Shown: positions 8,975-17,934 of the stretch, in pieces
Position numbering within the stretch: position 1 is the stretch's first letter
How the letters are laid out: the number at the start of each line of letters is the position of its first letter
Assembly (NCBI RefSeq): GCF_001245615.1
Contig: NZ_CWKH01000001.1
Coordinates: forward strand, 558,001 to 622,000
Length of the DNA: 64,000 bases
Source: Mycolicibacterium neworleansense
GTDB lineage: Bacteria > Actinomycetota > Actinomycetes > Mycobacteriales > Mycobacteriaceae
Reading direction: 5' to 3'
Notes under the pieces: generated by a model
Told to the model about the DNA's origin: nothing
What the model saw: only the letters and a program-made list of their open reading frames with translations
Databases searched by the model: none
Translations under genes and position numbers: made by a program

Positions 8975-9279
8975 CGCCGGACGCCGCTCACGGCGGACCG
9001 CGGTAATCGGCCGGCTCTGGAATACCCGGCCATGGTGTCGCCGTCGACCGTGACATCGAACTGCAGGTTGAGGCGCATGGGTTTGGTCACCGACTGGCGC
9101 CAGGTAACCCGTTGTGCGCCAGAGGTATCGGTAACAGTGATGTCGTGCAGCGGCACGGTCTCGCCCTTGCCCTCGGCGGTGCCGGTGAGCGTCCCGGCGC
9201 TCTCGTCGAAGCGGTAGCGCACGTCCAGCGAGCCGATGGGCGTCTTGATCCTGACCTGCCATTCCCCGGGCAATCCCAT
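8959..9279 (-). CDS. Hypothetical protein, small beta-rich
   Basis: A 106-residue protein starting MGLPGEWQVRIKTPIG. Its ATG overlaps the stop of the DJ-1-like gene (ATGA), which fixes the start and suggests co-expression. Sequence alternates short strands (VRYRFDES, TLTGTAEGKGE, LNLQFDVTVDGDTMAG), suggesting a small beta-barrel resembling a lipocalin or ligand-binding fold. No signal peptide and no known catalytic motif. I do not recognise the family. The C-terminal 16 bases overlap the convergent Hsp70-like gene. Confidence 0.75.
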   Translation of the reverse strand: MGLPGEWQVRIKTPIGSLDVRYRFDESAGTLTGTAEGKGETVPLHDITVTDTSGAQRVTWRQSVTKPMRLNLQFDVTVDGDTMAGYSRAGRLPRSAVSGVRRQPPV

Positions 9280-9932
9280 CAGAACGCCTCCGGGTTCCGG
9301 CCGTTGTCGGTCCACACCGTGCCGCGGCGTTCGTAGCCGAACATCGACTCCACGGCCAGCGCGATCTTCGGTCCGTAGCTGCGCTGCAACAGATGAAGGG
9401 CCAGATCCAGGCCAGAGGTCACCGCCCCCGAGGTGACCAGGTCTCCGTCGTCGACGACCCGGGCGTCGACGACGGACACCCCGGTCGCCTCGAGCACGTC
9501 CATGCCGAGGTGATGGGTCGCGGCGTGGCGGCCTTCCAACAGGCCCGCCATGGCCAGGGCCAGGGAACCACCGCACACACAGGCGACGGTGACGTCGGGA
9601 TTGGCCAGGGCCCGGCGCATCAGGGCGACGGCCGGCGTCTCGCCGAACCGGGCCAGGAGCACGGGGATGGTGTCCACCTCGTCGGGGTCCGCGTCGATCG
9701 GGCCGACTGCGCCGGGCACCACGATGAATCCGGGCTTCTCCGGGTCGAGCGGGGCGGTCGCCGCCAAGGTCAGGCCGCGGTTACCGCTCACGACGGTCCG
9801 CGGACCTTCGGCGGCAACAAGTTCCACGATCAGCTCACCGCCGACAGCGTCGCTGCCGGCGCACAGCACCTCGAACGGGGCGATGACATCGAGCGGGTCG
9901 AACCCGTCGAACAACACGATTTGCGCGTACAC
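9279..9932 (-). CDS. DJ-1/PfpI family protein
   Basis: A 217-residue DJ-1/PfpI domain protein. Start region QIVLFDGFDPLDVIAPFEVL is typical, and the nucleophile-elbow Cys lies in VACVCGGSLALA, followed by GLLEGRHAATHH. Such proteins include isonitrile hydratases, glyoxalase-III-like enzymes and amidotransferase-like sensors; the exact activity here is unknown. Start GTG at 9932 is chosen from domain alignment; no strong ribosome site is visible. It is divergent from the ThDP enzyme gene (10036) with only about 100 bases between, and a GlxA-type regulator with the same domain lies just beyond, so the three may form one response unit. Confidence 0.87.
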   Translation of the reverse strand: MYAQIVLFDGFDPLDVIAPFEVLCAGSDAVGGELIVELVAAEGPRTVVSGNRGLTLAATAPLDPEKPGFIVVPGAVGPIDADPDEVDTIPVLLARFGETPAVALMRRALANPDVTVACVCGGSLALAMAGLLEGRHAATHHLGMDVLEATGVSVVDARVVDDGDLVTSGAVTSGLDLALHLLQRSYGPKIALAVESMFGYERRGTVWTDNGRNPEAF

Positions 9933-10035
9933 GAGGGCTATCGTCGTGGCCCCGGGCAGCGGCCGGAAAGTGGCCAGATGGCCACATTGCGACGGGATCT
10001 TGCCAGCGGCCTCGGCGGCGACCACTATAGGGCGG

Positions 10036-11616
10036 GTGGCAGAGCGCAGTGAGCAACCCGACCTGAGCACCGGTGCCGAAGTAGTGGTGAACCGTCTGCT
10101 CGCCGAAGGCGTCGACGTGTGCTTCGCCAATCCGGGCACCTCCGAGATGCACTTCGTCGCGGCGCTGGACGCGGCCCCGGCGATGCGCCCGGTGCTGTGC
10201 CTGTTCGAAGGCGTCGCGACCGGAGCCGCCGACGGGTACGCCCGCATCGCCGGAAGTCCCGCGGCGACACTGCTGCATCTCGGGCCCGGTATGGCCAACG
10301 GCCTGGCCAACCTGCACAATGCCCGACGGGCGTTCAGCCCCGTGGTCAATGTTGTCGGCGACCACGCCACTTATCACCAACCCCTCGATGCGCCACTAGA
10401 ATCCGACATCGACGCACTCGGACACTGGGCGCACGGCTCGGTACACCGGCCCGAATCGGCCGCCGGCCTCGACGCCGCCGTGCATGCCGCCGTGCAGAGC
10501 GCGACCGGGACGCCCGGATCCGTCGCCACCGTGATCCTGCCCGCCGACTACTCCTGGGGCAGTGCACCGCAGAACCCATTGTCGGACAAGGCATCTGAGC
10601 AACCGTCACCCCGAACCGAGGAGGAACTCGATATTGCCGCCGCCGCGGACCTGCTACGCGGCCAGGGGCAGCGCGCGGTCATGTTGCTCGGCGGTGCGGC
10701 GACCGATACCGACGGGCTGCGGGCGGCAGCGCGGATCAACGCCGCCACCGGGGCCCGCGTCCTGGTCGAGACCTTCCCGGCCCGGTTGGCCCGCGGGCAG
10801 GGAGTGCCTCCGATCGAACGCCTCGGCTATCTGGCCGAGCAGGCCACACAACAACTTTCCGGGGCAACGCATCTGGTGCTGGTCGGCGCGAAGTCACCGG
10901 TGTCGTTCTTCGCGTACCCGGGCAAGCCGAGTGTGCTGGTACCCGACGGCGCCGACGTGCAGACCCTGAACATCGACGATCTGGTGGGCCTCGCCGAAAA
11001 ACTGGGTGGGGCTGAGCCCGTCGCACCGGAACCCGAACCGGCTGAGCTGCCGACCGGACCGCTCAACCCGCAAACTCTGGCCCAGGTGATCGCCGCACTC
11101 CTGCCCGAGGACGCCATCATCTCCGACGAGGCCAACACCAGCGGGGTCTTCCTGCCTGCCGCCACCGCGTCGGCACCGCGGCACGACGTCCTCACCCTGA
11201 CCGGGGGCGCGATCGGGCAGGGCCTGCCCGTCGCGGTGGGCGCCGCCATCGCCGCGCCGCACCGCCCGGTCATCGCCCTGCAGTCCGACGGCAGTGCCGC
11301 ATACACCATTTCGGCACTGTGGACGATGGCCCGCGAACAACTCGACATCACCGTGGTGATCCTGAACAACCACGCCTACGCGATCCTGCAGCTTGAGTTG
11401 CTGCGGGTGGGCAGCCAGGCCGATGGGGAGCGGTCGCGCTCCCTGCTCGACCTGAGCCGGCCCGACATCGACTTCGCCTCGATCGCACAGGGATTCGGTG
11501 TGCCGGCCACCCGCGCCACCACCGCCGAAGAACTGGCCGACCAATTCCGCGCGGCACTGGACGAGCCAGGCCCACACCTGATCGACGCGGCGCTGCCCAC
11601 CTGGTCGCCAGGATGA
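10036..11616 (+). CDS. Thiamine-pyrophosphate enzyme, acetolactate synthase/benzoylformate decarboxylase-like
   Basis: A 526-residue ThDP-dependent decarboxylase/ligase-like enzyme. N-terminal PYR domain shows FANPGTSEMHFVAAL and the conserved ThDP-activating Glu in CLFEGVATGAADGYAR; the C-terminal PP domain has LQSDGSAAYTISALW and, 25 or so residues on, VVILNNHAYAIL (Mg/ThDP motif with Ser replacing the first Gly). Members include IlvB/IlvG/IlvX, benzoylformate decarboxylase and oxalyl-CoA decarboxylase; it resembles the mycobacterial IlvX-like group, but the substrate is not deducible. GTG at 10036 gives a reasonable N-terminus. It overlaps the following GlxA-type regulator gene by 4 bases (ATGA). 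Confidence 0.88.
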   Translation: MAERSEQPDLSTGAEVVVNRLLAEGVDVCFANPGTSEMHFVAALDAAPAMRPVLCLFEGVATGAADGYARIAGSPAATLLHLGPGMANGLANLHNARRAFSPVVNVVGDHATYHQPLDAPLESDIDALGHWAHGSVHRPESAAGLDAAVHAAVQSATGTPGSVATVILPADYSWGSAPQNPLSDKASEQPSPRTEEELDIAAAADLLRGQGQRAVMLLGGAATDTDGLRAAARINAATGARVLVETFPARLARGQGVPPIERLGYLAEQATQQLSGATHLVLVGAKSPVSFFAYPGKPSVLVPDGADVQTLNIDDLVGLAEKLGGAEPVAPEPEPAELPTGPLNPQTLAQVIAALLPEDAIISDEANTSGVFLPAATASAPRHDVLTLTGGAIGQGLPVAVGAAIAAPHRPVIALQSDGSAAYTISALWTMAREQLDITVVILNNHAYAILQLELLRVGSQADGERSRSLLDLSRPDIDFASIAQGFGVPATRATTAEELADQFRAALDEPGPHLIDAALPTWSPG

Positions 11617-12578
11617 CGCACACCGTCGCGGTACTGGCGCTGCCCGGCGTCAACGCGTTCGACATGGCCACCGCCATGGAGGTGTTCGGCCGTGCCACGC
11701 TGCCCGGCGGGAGCCCGGCGTACCGAATCCTGGTGTGCAGCCCCGCCGAGATCACCGATGCAGGCCCCGTACGCATCCTCACCGACCACGGGATCGAGCG
11801 GCTGGCCGAGGCCGACACCATCGTGGTCCCGGGCTGCCAGGACATCGGTGCACCGGTTTCCGAGGACGTGCTCGCGGCCCTGCGTGCGGGGTTCGACGCG
11901 GGTGCCCGCATCGCCTCGATCTGTACCGGAGCGTTCATCCTGGCGGCGGCCGGGTTGCTGGACGGCCGCCGGGCCACCACGCACTGGTTGGCCGCAGACG
12001 TGTTCCGCGCCGCCTTCCCCGCGGTGCAACTGGATCCTGACGTGCTCTACGTCGACGAGGGGCAGGTGCTCACCTCCGCGGGGGCCTCGGCGGGAATCGA
12101 CCTGTGCCTGTACCTGGTCGGACGTGACCACGGGGCGGCCGCGGCCGCCGACACTGCGCGGCTGGCGGTGGCGCCCCTGCACCGCGACGGTGGGCAGGCG
12201 CAGTTCATCCCACGAAACACGGTGGCGGCCAGGCATATCGGGCAGCGCACCGAACTCGACGACGTGCTGGCCTGGATCGACCGCGAAGCCCATCGCGAGC
12301 TGAGCCTGGCAGACATCGCCGCACGGGCCGCCATCAGCGTGCGTACCCTCAACCGGCGGTTCCAGGCCGAGACCGGGCAGACGCCGATGCAGTGGCTGAC
12401 CGGGGTACGGATCCGCCATGCCCAGCAGTTGCTCGAAAGCACCAACGACGGTGTCGAACACATCGGCCGTCAGGTCGGGTTCGGTTCGCCGGCCAACTTC
12501 CGTGATCAGTTCCGCCGGCTCACCGGGGTCACCCCGCAGAACTACCGAAACACGTTCCGCCGCCTCAAGGTGAGTTGA
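11613..12578 (+). CDS. GlxA family transcriptional regulator (DJ-1/PfpI + AraC HTH)
   Basis: A 321-residue regulator. Residues 1-190 are a DJ-1/PfpI domain (VLALPGVNAFDMATAMEVF, then ICTGAFILAAAGLLDGRRATTHW); residues about 215-315 are an AraC helix-turn-helix pair (LSLADIAARAAISVRTLNRRF and EHIGRQVGFGSPANFRDQFR). GlxA-type proteins sense small metabolites and activate nearby catabolic genes. The start overlaps the ThDP enzyme stop (ATGA), so the regulator is probably made with its likely target. The DJ-1 gene at 9279-9932 may also belong to its regulon. Confidence 0.92.
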   Translation: MTHTVAVLALPGVNAFDMATAMEVFGRATLPGGSPAYRILVCSPAEITDAGPVRILTDHGIERLAEADTIVVPGCQDIGAPVSEDVLAALRAGFDAGARIASICTGAFILAAAGLLDGRRATTHWLAADVFRAAFPAVQLDPDVLYVDEGQVLTSAGASAGIDLCLYLVGRDHGAAAAADTARLAVAPLHRDGGQAQFIPRNTVAARHIGQRTELDDVLAWIDREAHRELSLADIAARAAISVRTLNRRFQAETGQTPMQWLTGVRIRHAQQLLESTNDGVEHIGRQVGFGSPANFRDQFRRLTGVTPQNYRNTFRRLKVS

Positions 12579-12594
12579 TCGTCCGGCGTGCCGG

Positions 12595-13593
12595 TCACGA
12601 GTTTCGGCGGCGCTTCTCCAACACCACGGCCGCGATCGGAATCCGCATCTCCTCGGGATCCGAGGCCAGCCGCGCCGCGATACCCGCATGCAGCCGGTCG
12701 TAGAACACCGGGACCCGATCGGGGGAGCCGCCGAGTGCCGCGCCCAGATCGGCGAACGAGGTGAACCGACAGAAATCGGCCCAGCGAGTACCGAAAGCGC
12801 TCGTGTTCCTGTCACCGCGGTAGGCGTTGAAGATGCGGTCCTCGGCGTCGAACAGCTCTACGTGCTGAACTTCCATCCGCTCGAACCGCCCCGACGGGGC
12901 GAACGGCGCGGCGAAATCCGCGGCACATCGACCGGCGATCGGCAGCGACATCCGGGCGACCTCGTCGGCGCTCACCACACCGTCGGAGACCAACTCGGCC
13001 AGCGTGCTGACCACCGACCGGAACAGCGGCCGATAACCGAAGTCACCTTCGTCATCCAGCGCGGTCGTCAACACCACCAGGCGACCGCCGGGGGCCAGCT
13101 CGCGGCCACGAAACGCGACGAACTCGTGCCAATCGTGCGCCGCCTGCCTGGCATAGGCCGTGCGCACCCGCTCATCCCGGCTGTACACCGCGACGACGTG
13201 ATCTGCGACCGGCATCGGTACCCGGCCCAACCGCACGATCGCCCAGGCAGACCAACCCAGGTGCACGCTGTTCGACGGCAGGATCTGGCTGTAGAACGAC
13301 CGGCCGATCGCCGAGCTGAAGGTGGCCGGATCCTTGTGCAGATAGGACTCCGGATCGTCCTCCAGGATCCGAAACATCGTGGAGAAGTCATTGTCGGCGG
13401 TATCGGTGTGCGTCACCAGGATCGAATGTTCGGGCCGCGTACGGCCGCGCACGGCGGCGATCGCGGCATTGATCGGCTGCATCGAATTCTGGGCGGTGCC
13501 TGCCCCGTAATCGGCGATGACGACGGGCTGTGGCGCGGCGGGGATCGGCACGGTGCGCGCAGCCAGCTCGAGGAGCTTGATCGCCGAACTCAT
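12595..13593 (-). CDS. SABATH-family SAM-dependent carboxyl methyltransferase (fatty acid O-methyltransferase-like)
   Basis: A 332-residue methyltransferase of the SABATH (Methyltransf_7) family, best known from plants and also found in mycobacteria as a fatty-acid O-methyltransferase. Evidence: SAM-binding VVIADYGAGTAQNSM near the N-terminus, SFYSQILPSNSVHLGWSAWAIVRL (the family marker region FPxxSxH), and APGGRLVV in the middle. The predicted reaction is transfer of a methyl group to a free carboxylate, giving a methyl ester. The start is uncertain: ATG at 13593 is given, ATG at 13638 would add 15 residues and lie 2 bases after the upstream gene. Likely co-transcribed with the LapA-like gene. 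Confidence 0.87.
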   Translation of the reverse strand: MSSAIKLLELAARTVPIPAAPQPVVIADYGAGTAQNSMQPINAAIAAVRGRTRPEHSILVTHTDTADNDFSTMFRILEDDPESYLHKDPATFSSAIGRSFYSQILPSNSVHLGWSAWAIVRLGRVPMPVADHVVAVYSRDERVRTAYARQAAHDWHEFVAFRGRELAPGGRLVVLTTALDDEGDFGYRPLFRSVVSTLAELVSDGVVSADEVARMSLPIAGRCAADFAAPFAPSGRFERMEVQHVELFDAEDRIFNAYRGDRNTSAFGTRWADFCRFTSFADLGAALGGSPDRVPVFYDRLHAGIAARLASDPEEMRIPIAAVVLEKRRRNS

Positions 13594-13640
13594 TCCGGCG
13601 GTGTGTGGGCGGGGTGTGGTTCGGCGCGGCGCGGGCATGG

Positions 13641-13880
13641 CTAGCTTCGCCGCCGGCGCAGCAGCAATCCGATCAGAAGGCCCATGACGAAAATGATGAC
13701 CAAGATGAACCACATCGGCGACTCGACGGTCACCCAGAGCACGTGCACATTCACCCGATCACGGTTCTGCGCGACGAAGATCGCAGCGAGGGCGACCAGG
13801 ATCAGGGCCACCCAGTAGCGCAGCGCAACCCGCCGAGCCGGTCCGGTGGTCGCGGGTGCGTCGGTCTCGTCGCCAGCCAT
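13641..13880 (-). CDS. LapA-domain (DUF1049) small membrane protein
   Basis: A 79-residue protein with two predicted membrane helices, RYWVALILVALAAIFVAQN and MWFILVIIFVMGLLIGLLL, ending in a basic RRRRS tail. The NRDRVNVHVLWVTV linker between the helices is typical of LapA/DUF1049 proteins, which in enterobacteria assist lipopolysaccharide assembly; the role in mycobacteria is unknown. ATG at 13880. Upstream of, and probably co-transcribed with, the SABATH methyltransferase. Confidence 0.85.
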   Translation of the reverse strand: MAGDETDAPATTGPARRVALRYWVALILVALAAIFVAQNRDRVNVHVLWVTVESPMWFILVIIFVMGLLIGLLLRRRRS

Positions 13881-13926
13881 ATCCCGACCGTAGCTCTCGA
13901 GTCGTCGGCCGTGACAAACTTCGGCC

Positions 13927-14667
13927 ATGAACAGCCGTCGGTCTGCCCCGCGCGCCGCGATCGTGACATCGATCTGCACCCTCGCCATCGGCGCTGTCGG
14001 CCTGTTCGTGATGATCTTCCTGAACGCGTTCGTCCTGGACGAGTACGACGCCTACGGAGAGGTGCCGATCCCTGGAACTGCCATCCTGAACCTGCCGCAG
14101 GGCGAGGTGACCGTCAGCCTTCACACCATGGTCACCGGCTCCGGAAGCGGCCTGCCGGTTCCGCCGCTGCGGTTGAACGTGTCCGCACCCGATGGGGCGG
14201 CGGATCCGGTGGTGACCGAAAGCATCGGCGGGACAACCACGGTCAACAGTGACGCCCGGGTCAGGGTATGGGTCATGCAGGTGCCCACTGCCCGCGCCTA
14301 CGAGATCAGCGTCGACGGCCAGGTCCACGGCTACATCAACCCACGGCTGGCTTTCGGGCACGGCAGTCGATACGGCTGGTTGGCCTGGCTGTTCGGTGGA
14401 CTGACCGCAGTGGGTGCGCTGGGGTTGATCGCCGGCGTGTTGTGGTCGGCGCGGCAGAGCAAGCGGGCGCGCCCCATCTCAGGTGTGGGACTGGGAATGA
14501 TCCCGCCGCAATCCCAGGTGACCACCGGCTACCTGCCCGGCAGCTATCAGCCGACGGACCAGGCGATCAGGCTCGAGCAACTCAAAACGATTGCCGCGTT
14601 GCGTGATACCGGAGCACTGACCGAGGCGGAGTTCGAGGCGGAGAAGCGCCGGATCCTGGACAGCTGA
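13927..14667 (+). CDS. Membrane protein with C-terminal SHOCT domain
   Basis: A 246-residue protein with an N-terminal membrane segment (IVTSICTLAIGAVGLFVMIF), an extracytoplasmic region of about 120 residues, a second membrane segment (WLAWLFGGLTAVGALGLIAG) and a cytoplasmic C-terminus. The last about 30 residues, LEQLKTIAALRDTGALTEAEF and EAEKRRIL, form a SHOCT module, a short helical pair thought to mediate oligomerisation. No enzymatic motif is visible. Divergent from the LapA-like gene with 46 bases between starts. Confidence 0.8.
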   Translation: MNSRRSAPRAAIVTSICTLAIGAVGLFVMIFLNAFVLDEYDAYGEVPIPGTAILNLPQGEVTVSLHTMVTGSGSGLPVPPLRLNVSAPDGAADPVVTESIGGTTTVNSDARVRVWVMQVPTARAYEISVDGQVHGYINPRLAFGHGSRYGWLAWLFGGLTAVGALGLIAGVLWSARQSKRARPISGVGLGMIPPQSQVTTGYLPGSYQPTDQAIRLEQLKTIAALRDTGALTEAEFEAEKRRILDS

Positions 14668-14683
14668 AGCCGTCGGGAGTCGG

Positions 14684-16066
14684 CTAGGCAGCCTGGGTCG
14701 CCCAGCCCGACCGTCGGAAGGACCCGGCCGGAATGAATCGCTCCAAGAGCGCGTCGGCGGGCTCACCGGCGAACTCGGTGATCAGCTGCTTGGCGGCGGA
14801 CGCCGAGGTGAGAGACTCGACCGGCCGGGGATCGTCCAGCAGGCCAAACAGTTTCGAGGCGAATCGGGAGCTGCCCTGCGCAGCGGCGAAGAAAAGGTTG
14901 CCGTATTCGGCCAGCTCCGGATCGGCCAGGAACAACCGGGTCACCAATTGTGCGGACCGCACCCGATGCGCATAGAACTCCTCGAAGGTGGCGCGCAGCC
15001 AGGCCTCGTCGAACCGGCCGTCGTGTGCGGCGGCCTTGCGGACCAGACTGGCGGCATGGACCAACCCGCCCTGAGCGCCCTGGCCGGCGATCGGGTCGAA
15101 CGACACCGCGGTATCGCCGAGCGCGGCCACGGGATGACCGCTCGCGGTACGGCCCACCCCGGACCGGACCACCTGGGTGACCGCACCTTTCAGCCAGGAG
15201 TGCGGATCGCCCTCGACAGGCCTGAGCGCACTTACCTCGGGTAGATCCCAGTCGATGTAGTCGCGATGCAATGCGGTGACGACGTCGAGTGCTGCCTGTG
15301 CGCTGTCGGCGGCGGCGAAGCGGCGTTCCCAATCACTGCCCGGCCGTGCCCAGCCCAGGAACGTCCACGTGGGGCCGGCGTCCTTGTGCAGGTATCCGCC
15401 CCACCATGACTCACCCTGATCGGTCACCACCGTGAACGCGTTGTGGCGCCCTCCGGCATCGCCGCGGTGAGCGAAAACATCTGGACCGTAAGGCAATCCG
15501 GAAAGGGTCACGGTCAGCAGGCTGCGCTGGGGACGGTCGTAGGCGGAGCGCTCGACATCGACCGGGAACAAGGACGACAGCCCGCCGCGGCCGGTGGCCA
15601 CCAGCGTCAAGTCGGCGCCGGCGGCGATGGTGTCGAGTCGCGCCGGGTCAACCGCCTCGACCACGAACCGTCCCCCGCGCTGCCTGAACAGGTTCAGCCG
15701 GTCGTCGGCCTTGAGGCGGGTGTCCACCGCCACCCCGACAAAACCGTCGAAGTCGGCGTCGAAAGCGATCTCCTCCGCACGGTCCGGACCAGATCCGGCG
15801 ACCACCCGCACGCTCTGCCCGGTCGAGGTCGGGGCGGTGGCCAGGTAGGTGTTGAGCCCGAGGGACTCCTCGGCCCGCTGGGCCTCGCCGAAGATCAGGG
15901 CGGTGCCCGTGGCCGGAACGTCGTCGCGCAAGCTGCGCTGATCGCGGTCACTGTAAAGGGTGACGTCGAATCCGTTGTCCAACAACCCGAGTGCTGCCGT
16001 CACGCCGGTCTGCCCAGCACCGATCACCGCCGCAGTACGTCCATCCGAACTCGTCATGGCTGTCAC
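14684..16066 (-). CDS. StyA-like flavoprotein monooxygenase
   Basis: A 460-residue FAD-dependent monooxygenase resembling styrene/indole monooxygenase subunit A. The FAD-binding Rossmann motif is VIGAGQTGVTAALGLL at the N-terminus, and the second flavin motif is AALGDTAVSFDPIAGQGAQGG at about residue 315. SWWGGYLHKDAGPTW and LGWARPG fit the group E flavoprotein pattern. Group E enzymes need a separate NADH:FAD reductase (StyB); no such gene is present nearby, so reduced flavin must come from elsewhere. Likely reaction: epoxidation or sulfoxidation of an aromatic or alkene substrate, not identified. ATG at 16057 is an alternative start. Confidence 0.82.
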   Translation of the reverse strand: MTAMTSSDGRTAAVIGAGQTGVTAALGLLDNGFDVTLYSDRDQRSLRDDVPATGTALIFGEAQRAEESLGLNTYLATAPTSTGQSVRVVAGSGPDRAEEIAFDADFDGFVGVAVDTRLKADDRLNLFRQRGGRFVVEAVDPARLDTIAAGADLTLVATGRGGLSSLFPVDVERSAYDRPQRSLLTVTLSGLPYGPDVFAHRGDAGGRHNAFTVVTDQGESWWGGYLHKDAGPTWTFLGWARPGSDWERRFAAADSAQAALDVVTALHRDYIDWDLPEVSALRPVEGDPHSWLKGAVTQVVRSGVGRTASGHPVAALGDTAVSFDPIAGQGAQGGLVHAASLVRKAAAHDGRFDEAWLRATFEEFYAHRVRSAQLVTRLFLADPELAEYGNLFFAAAQGSSRFASKLFGLLDDPRPVESLTSASAAKQLITEFAGEPADALLERFIPAGSFRRSGWATQAA

Positions 16067-16122
16067 TATGGGCGCGCCGCGCGTGTGCGTTAAGGAACTG
16101 ACTCAGCGTGATCGCAATGTCG

Positions 16123-17265
16123 CTAGACGGGTGTGGCGCCGATCATCGACATCAACGGGTCGGCGGGGCCGATGTCGAGGGTGCACTCGGTGGGGCGTGG
16201 ATCCGGCACGAAGGCCCAGAACATCGCACCCGCGGCGCCCATTGTGCGCATCCTGGCGATGGCATCGCCGAGGACCTGCTTTCGGTCACCCAGCGATACG
16301 CAGAAACCGGCCTGCATGCCGATCTCGGCGGCGAACAACGGCTTGCCCACCGCACGTGTTTGGGCGACGCGCCGCTGCAGCCCGTCGTACGGGTCTCCGG
16401 GCAGATAATCCGTGTGTTCGTAGTAGTGGTACTCGAGCACGTCCACGCCGGGGGATGCGGCCACCATCTCGAACTCGTGTCCCGCCGACCCGCACTGCCC
16501 GCCGCCGGCGTGACCGCTGAAAATAACGGTGCCAGGGTCCAACTCGCGGATCCGGGCGCCGGAGACGTCCAGGAACGCGCGCAGTGTCTCCGGCGCGGCG
16601 GCGTGGCAGCTGCGCTTGGTCCAGTGGCAGGTGTGGTCCAAGCAGTAGGACGGCTCGGGTTCGCCCACCGCAGTCCACCCGGCAAGCGAAGGGGAGCCGC
16701 CCCATCGTTTGACGGCGGTGTCCAGCCACGCGGCGAAGGTCATCGGAAGACCGTGCGACACCTCGGTGCGCCAGCCGCCCGCATACCAGTCGTAGTCCTT
16801 GAAATAGTCGTTCTCGCAACCGCCGTCGTCACTGGTGAGCACCGCGATCAGGAGCTGCCCGTGGCGTTCGGCGGCCCCGAACACCGCATCGAGCGAGGTG
16901 AAATCGAGCTGACCGGTGAACTTGTTCACCGCGAAGCTGGAATAGGCGTTGAAACGCGTCACCGAATGTGGTGGCAGGCTGCCGAAATACGAGTCGAGAT
17001 CGACTTGCGCGCCACATCCCGCATTGATGGACCAGTTGGTGGCCAGCTGGTAAGCGTTGATGCCGATCGGCCACACCGGTTTGCCGTCGAGCGTGAGCGA
17101 GGTTCCAGAGACTCCCAGCCGGGGGATCGGCGCCTGGCCGCCTGTCGGCGGAGCGGTCAGGCTGGGCAGCGGAGGCATCGGCTCGGGCGCCGAAGGCGAG
17201 CAGGCCATCGCGACCAGCAGTGCCACGCAGAGCAACACCGCGGTACGAAATGGCCTGTCGACCAT
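16123..17265 (-). CDS. Glycoside hydrolase-like (GH5-type TIM barrel) lipoprotein
   Basis: A 380-residue exported lipoprotein: hydrophobic signal ending in the lipobox VAMAC-S, then a Pro-rich linker. The rest looks like a clan GH-A TIM barrel: GINAYQLATNW near the N-terminus of the domain, AGWTAVGEPEPSYC with a Glu in the expected acid/base position after strand 4, and PLFAAEIGMQAG with the expected nucleophile Glu after strand 7. Several Cys residues suggest disulfides. Substrate could be a beta-mannan or beta-glucan; not deducible. Stands alone on this strand. Confidence 0.75.
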   Translation of the reverse strand: MVDRPFRTAVLLCVALLVAMACSPSAPEPMPPLPSLTAPPTGGQAPIPRLGVSGTSLTLDGKPVWPIGINAYQLATNWSINAGCGAQVDLDSYFGSLPPHSVTRFNAYSSFAVNKFTGQLDFTSLDAVFGAAERHGQLLIAVLTSDDGGCENDYFKDYDWYAGGWRTEVSHGLPMTFAAWLDTAVKRWGGSPSLAGWTAVGEPEPSYCLDHTCHWTKRSCHAAAPETLRAFLDVSGARIRELDPGTVIFSGHAGGGQCGSAGHEFEMVAASPGVDVLEYHYYEHTDYLPGDPYDGLQRRVAQTRAVGKPLFAAEIGMQAGFCVSLGDRKQVLGDAIARMRTMGAAGAMFWAFVPDPRPTECTLDIGPADPLMSMIGATPV

Positions 17266-17301
17266 TGACTCAGGCTATCGACTCACGTGCCGTTGCACGC
17301 G

Positions 17302-17934
17302 TCAATGCCCCCGCGCAACCCATTCGTCGTAGTGGACGATCTCGTCACCGATGGTGGTGGTGTCACCATGGCCGGTGTAGACGACGGTCTCCCCGGGCAG
17401 CATCCCCAGCCGCTTGGAGATGGAGTCCAGGATGGTTGGGAAGTCCGAGAACGACCGTCCGGTGGCACCCGGGCCGCCCTGGAACAGGGTGTCGCCCGAG
17501 ATCACCGCGCCCAGTTCGGGGATCGACCAGCAGACCGAGCCGGGGGAGTGACCCGGGGTGTGCAGGGCGTGCAGTTCGATGCCGCCGGCGCGCAGCACCT
17601 GGCCCTCCTCGACCGTGCGGAAGTCGTTGTCGGGGTGCACGACTCGCCACAGCATCTCGTCGGCGGGGTGCAGCAGCACCGGTGCGTCCAGTGCCTTGCC
17701 CAGTTCGGGGGCGACGGTGATGTGGTCGTTGTGGCCGTGGGTGCAGACCACTGCGACGACGTTGCGGCCGCCTACGGCCTCGATGATGGGAGCGGCGGTG
17801 TGGGCGGCGTCGAACACGATGACGTCACTGTCATCCCCGACGAGCCAGATGTTGTTGTCGACGTCCCAACTGCCGCCGTCGAGTTCGAACTTGCCGCTGG
17901 TGACTACCCGCTGGATCTGCGAAGGTCCGCTCAT
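17302..17934 (-). CDS. MBL-fold metallo-hydrolase (glyoxalase II-like, Rv2260 equivalent)
   Basis: A 210-residue metallo-beta-lactamase fold hydrolase. Metal ligands are visible in THGHNDHI (HxHxDH), [16 protein letters not shown] and YTGHGD. Similar to glyoxalase II and, by position next to mscR, to Rv2260 of M. tuberculosis. The start overlaps the stop of mscR by 4 bases, indicating one transcript. The likely role is hydrolysis of a thioester formed in mycothiol-dependent aldehyde detoxification (for example S-formylmycothiol); this is inferred from the pairing. Confidence 0.9.
   Translation of the reverse strand: MSGPSQIQRVVTSGKFELDGGSWDVDNNIWLVGDDSDVIVFDAAHTAAPIIEAVGGRNVVAVVCTHGHNDHITVAPELGKALDAPVLLHPADEMLWRVVHPDNDFRTVEEGQVLRAGGIELHALHTPGHSPGSVCWSIPELGAVISGDTLFQGGPGATGRSFSDFPTILDSISKRLGMLPGETVVYTGHGDTTTIGDEIVHYDEWVARGH

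Noticed and set aside
11376..12815. Long reverse-strand open frame opposite the GlxA regulator
   Set aside because: Low-complexity Arg/Gly/Val composition and no domain; shadow of genuine coding in high-GC DNA.
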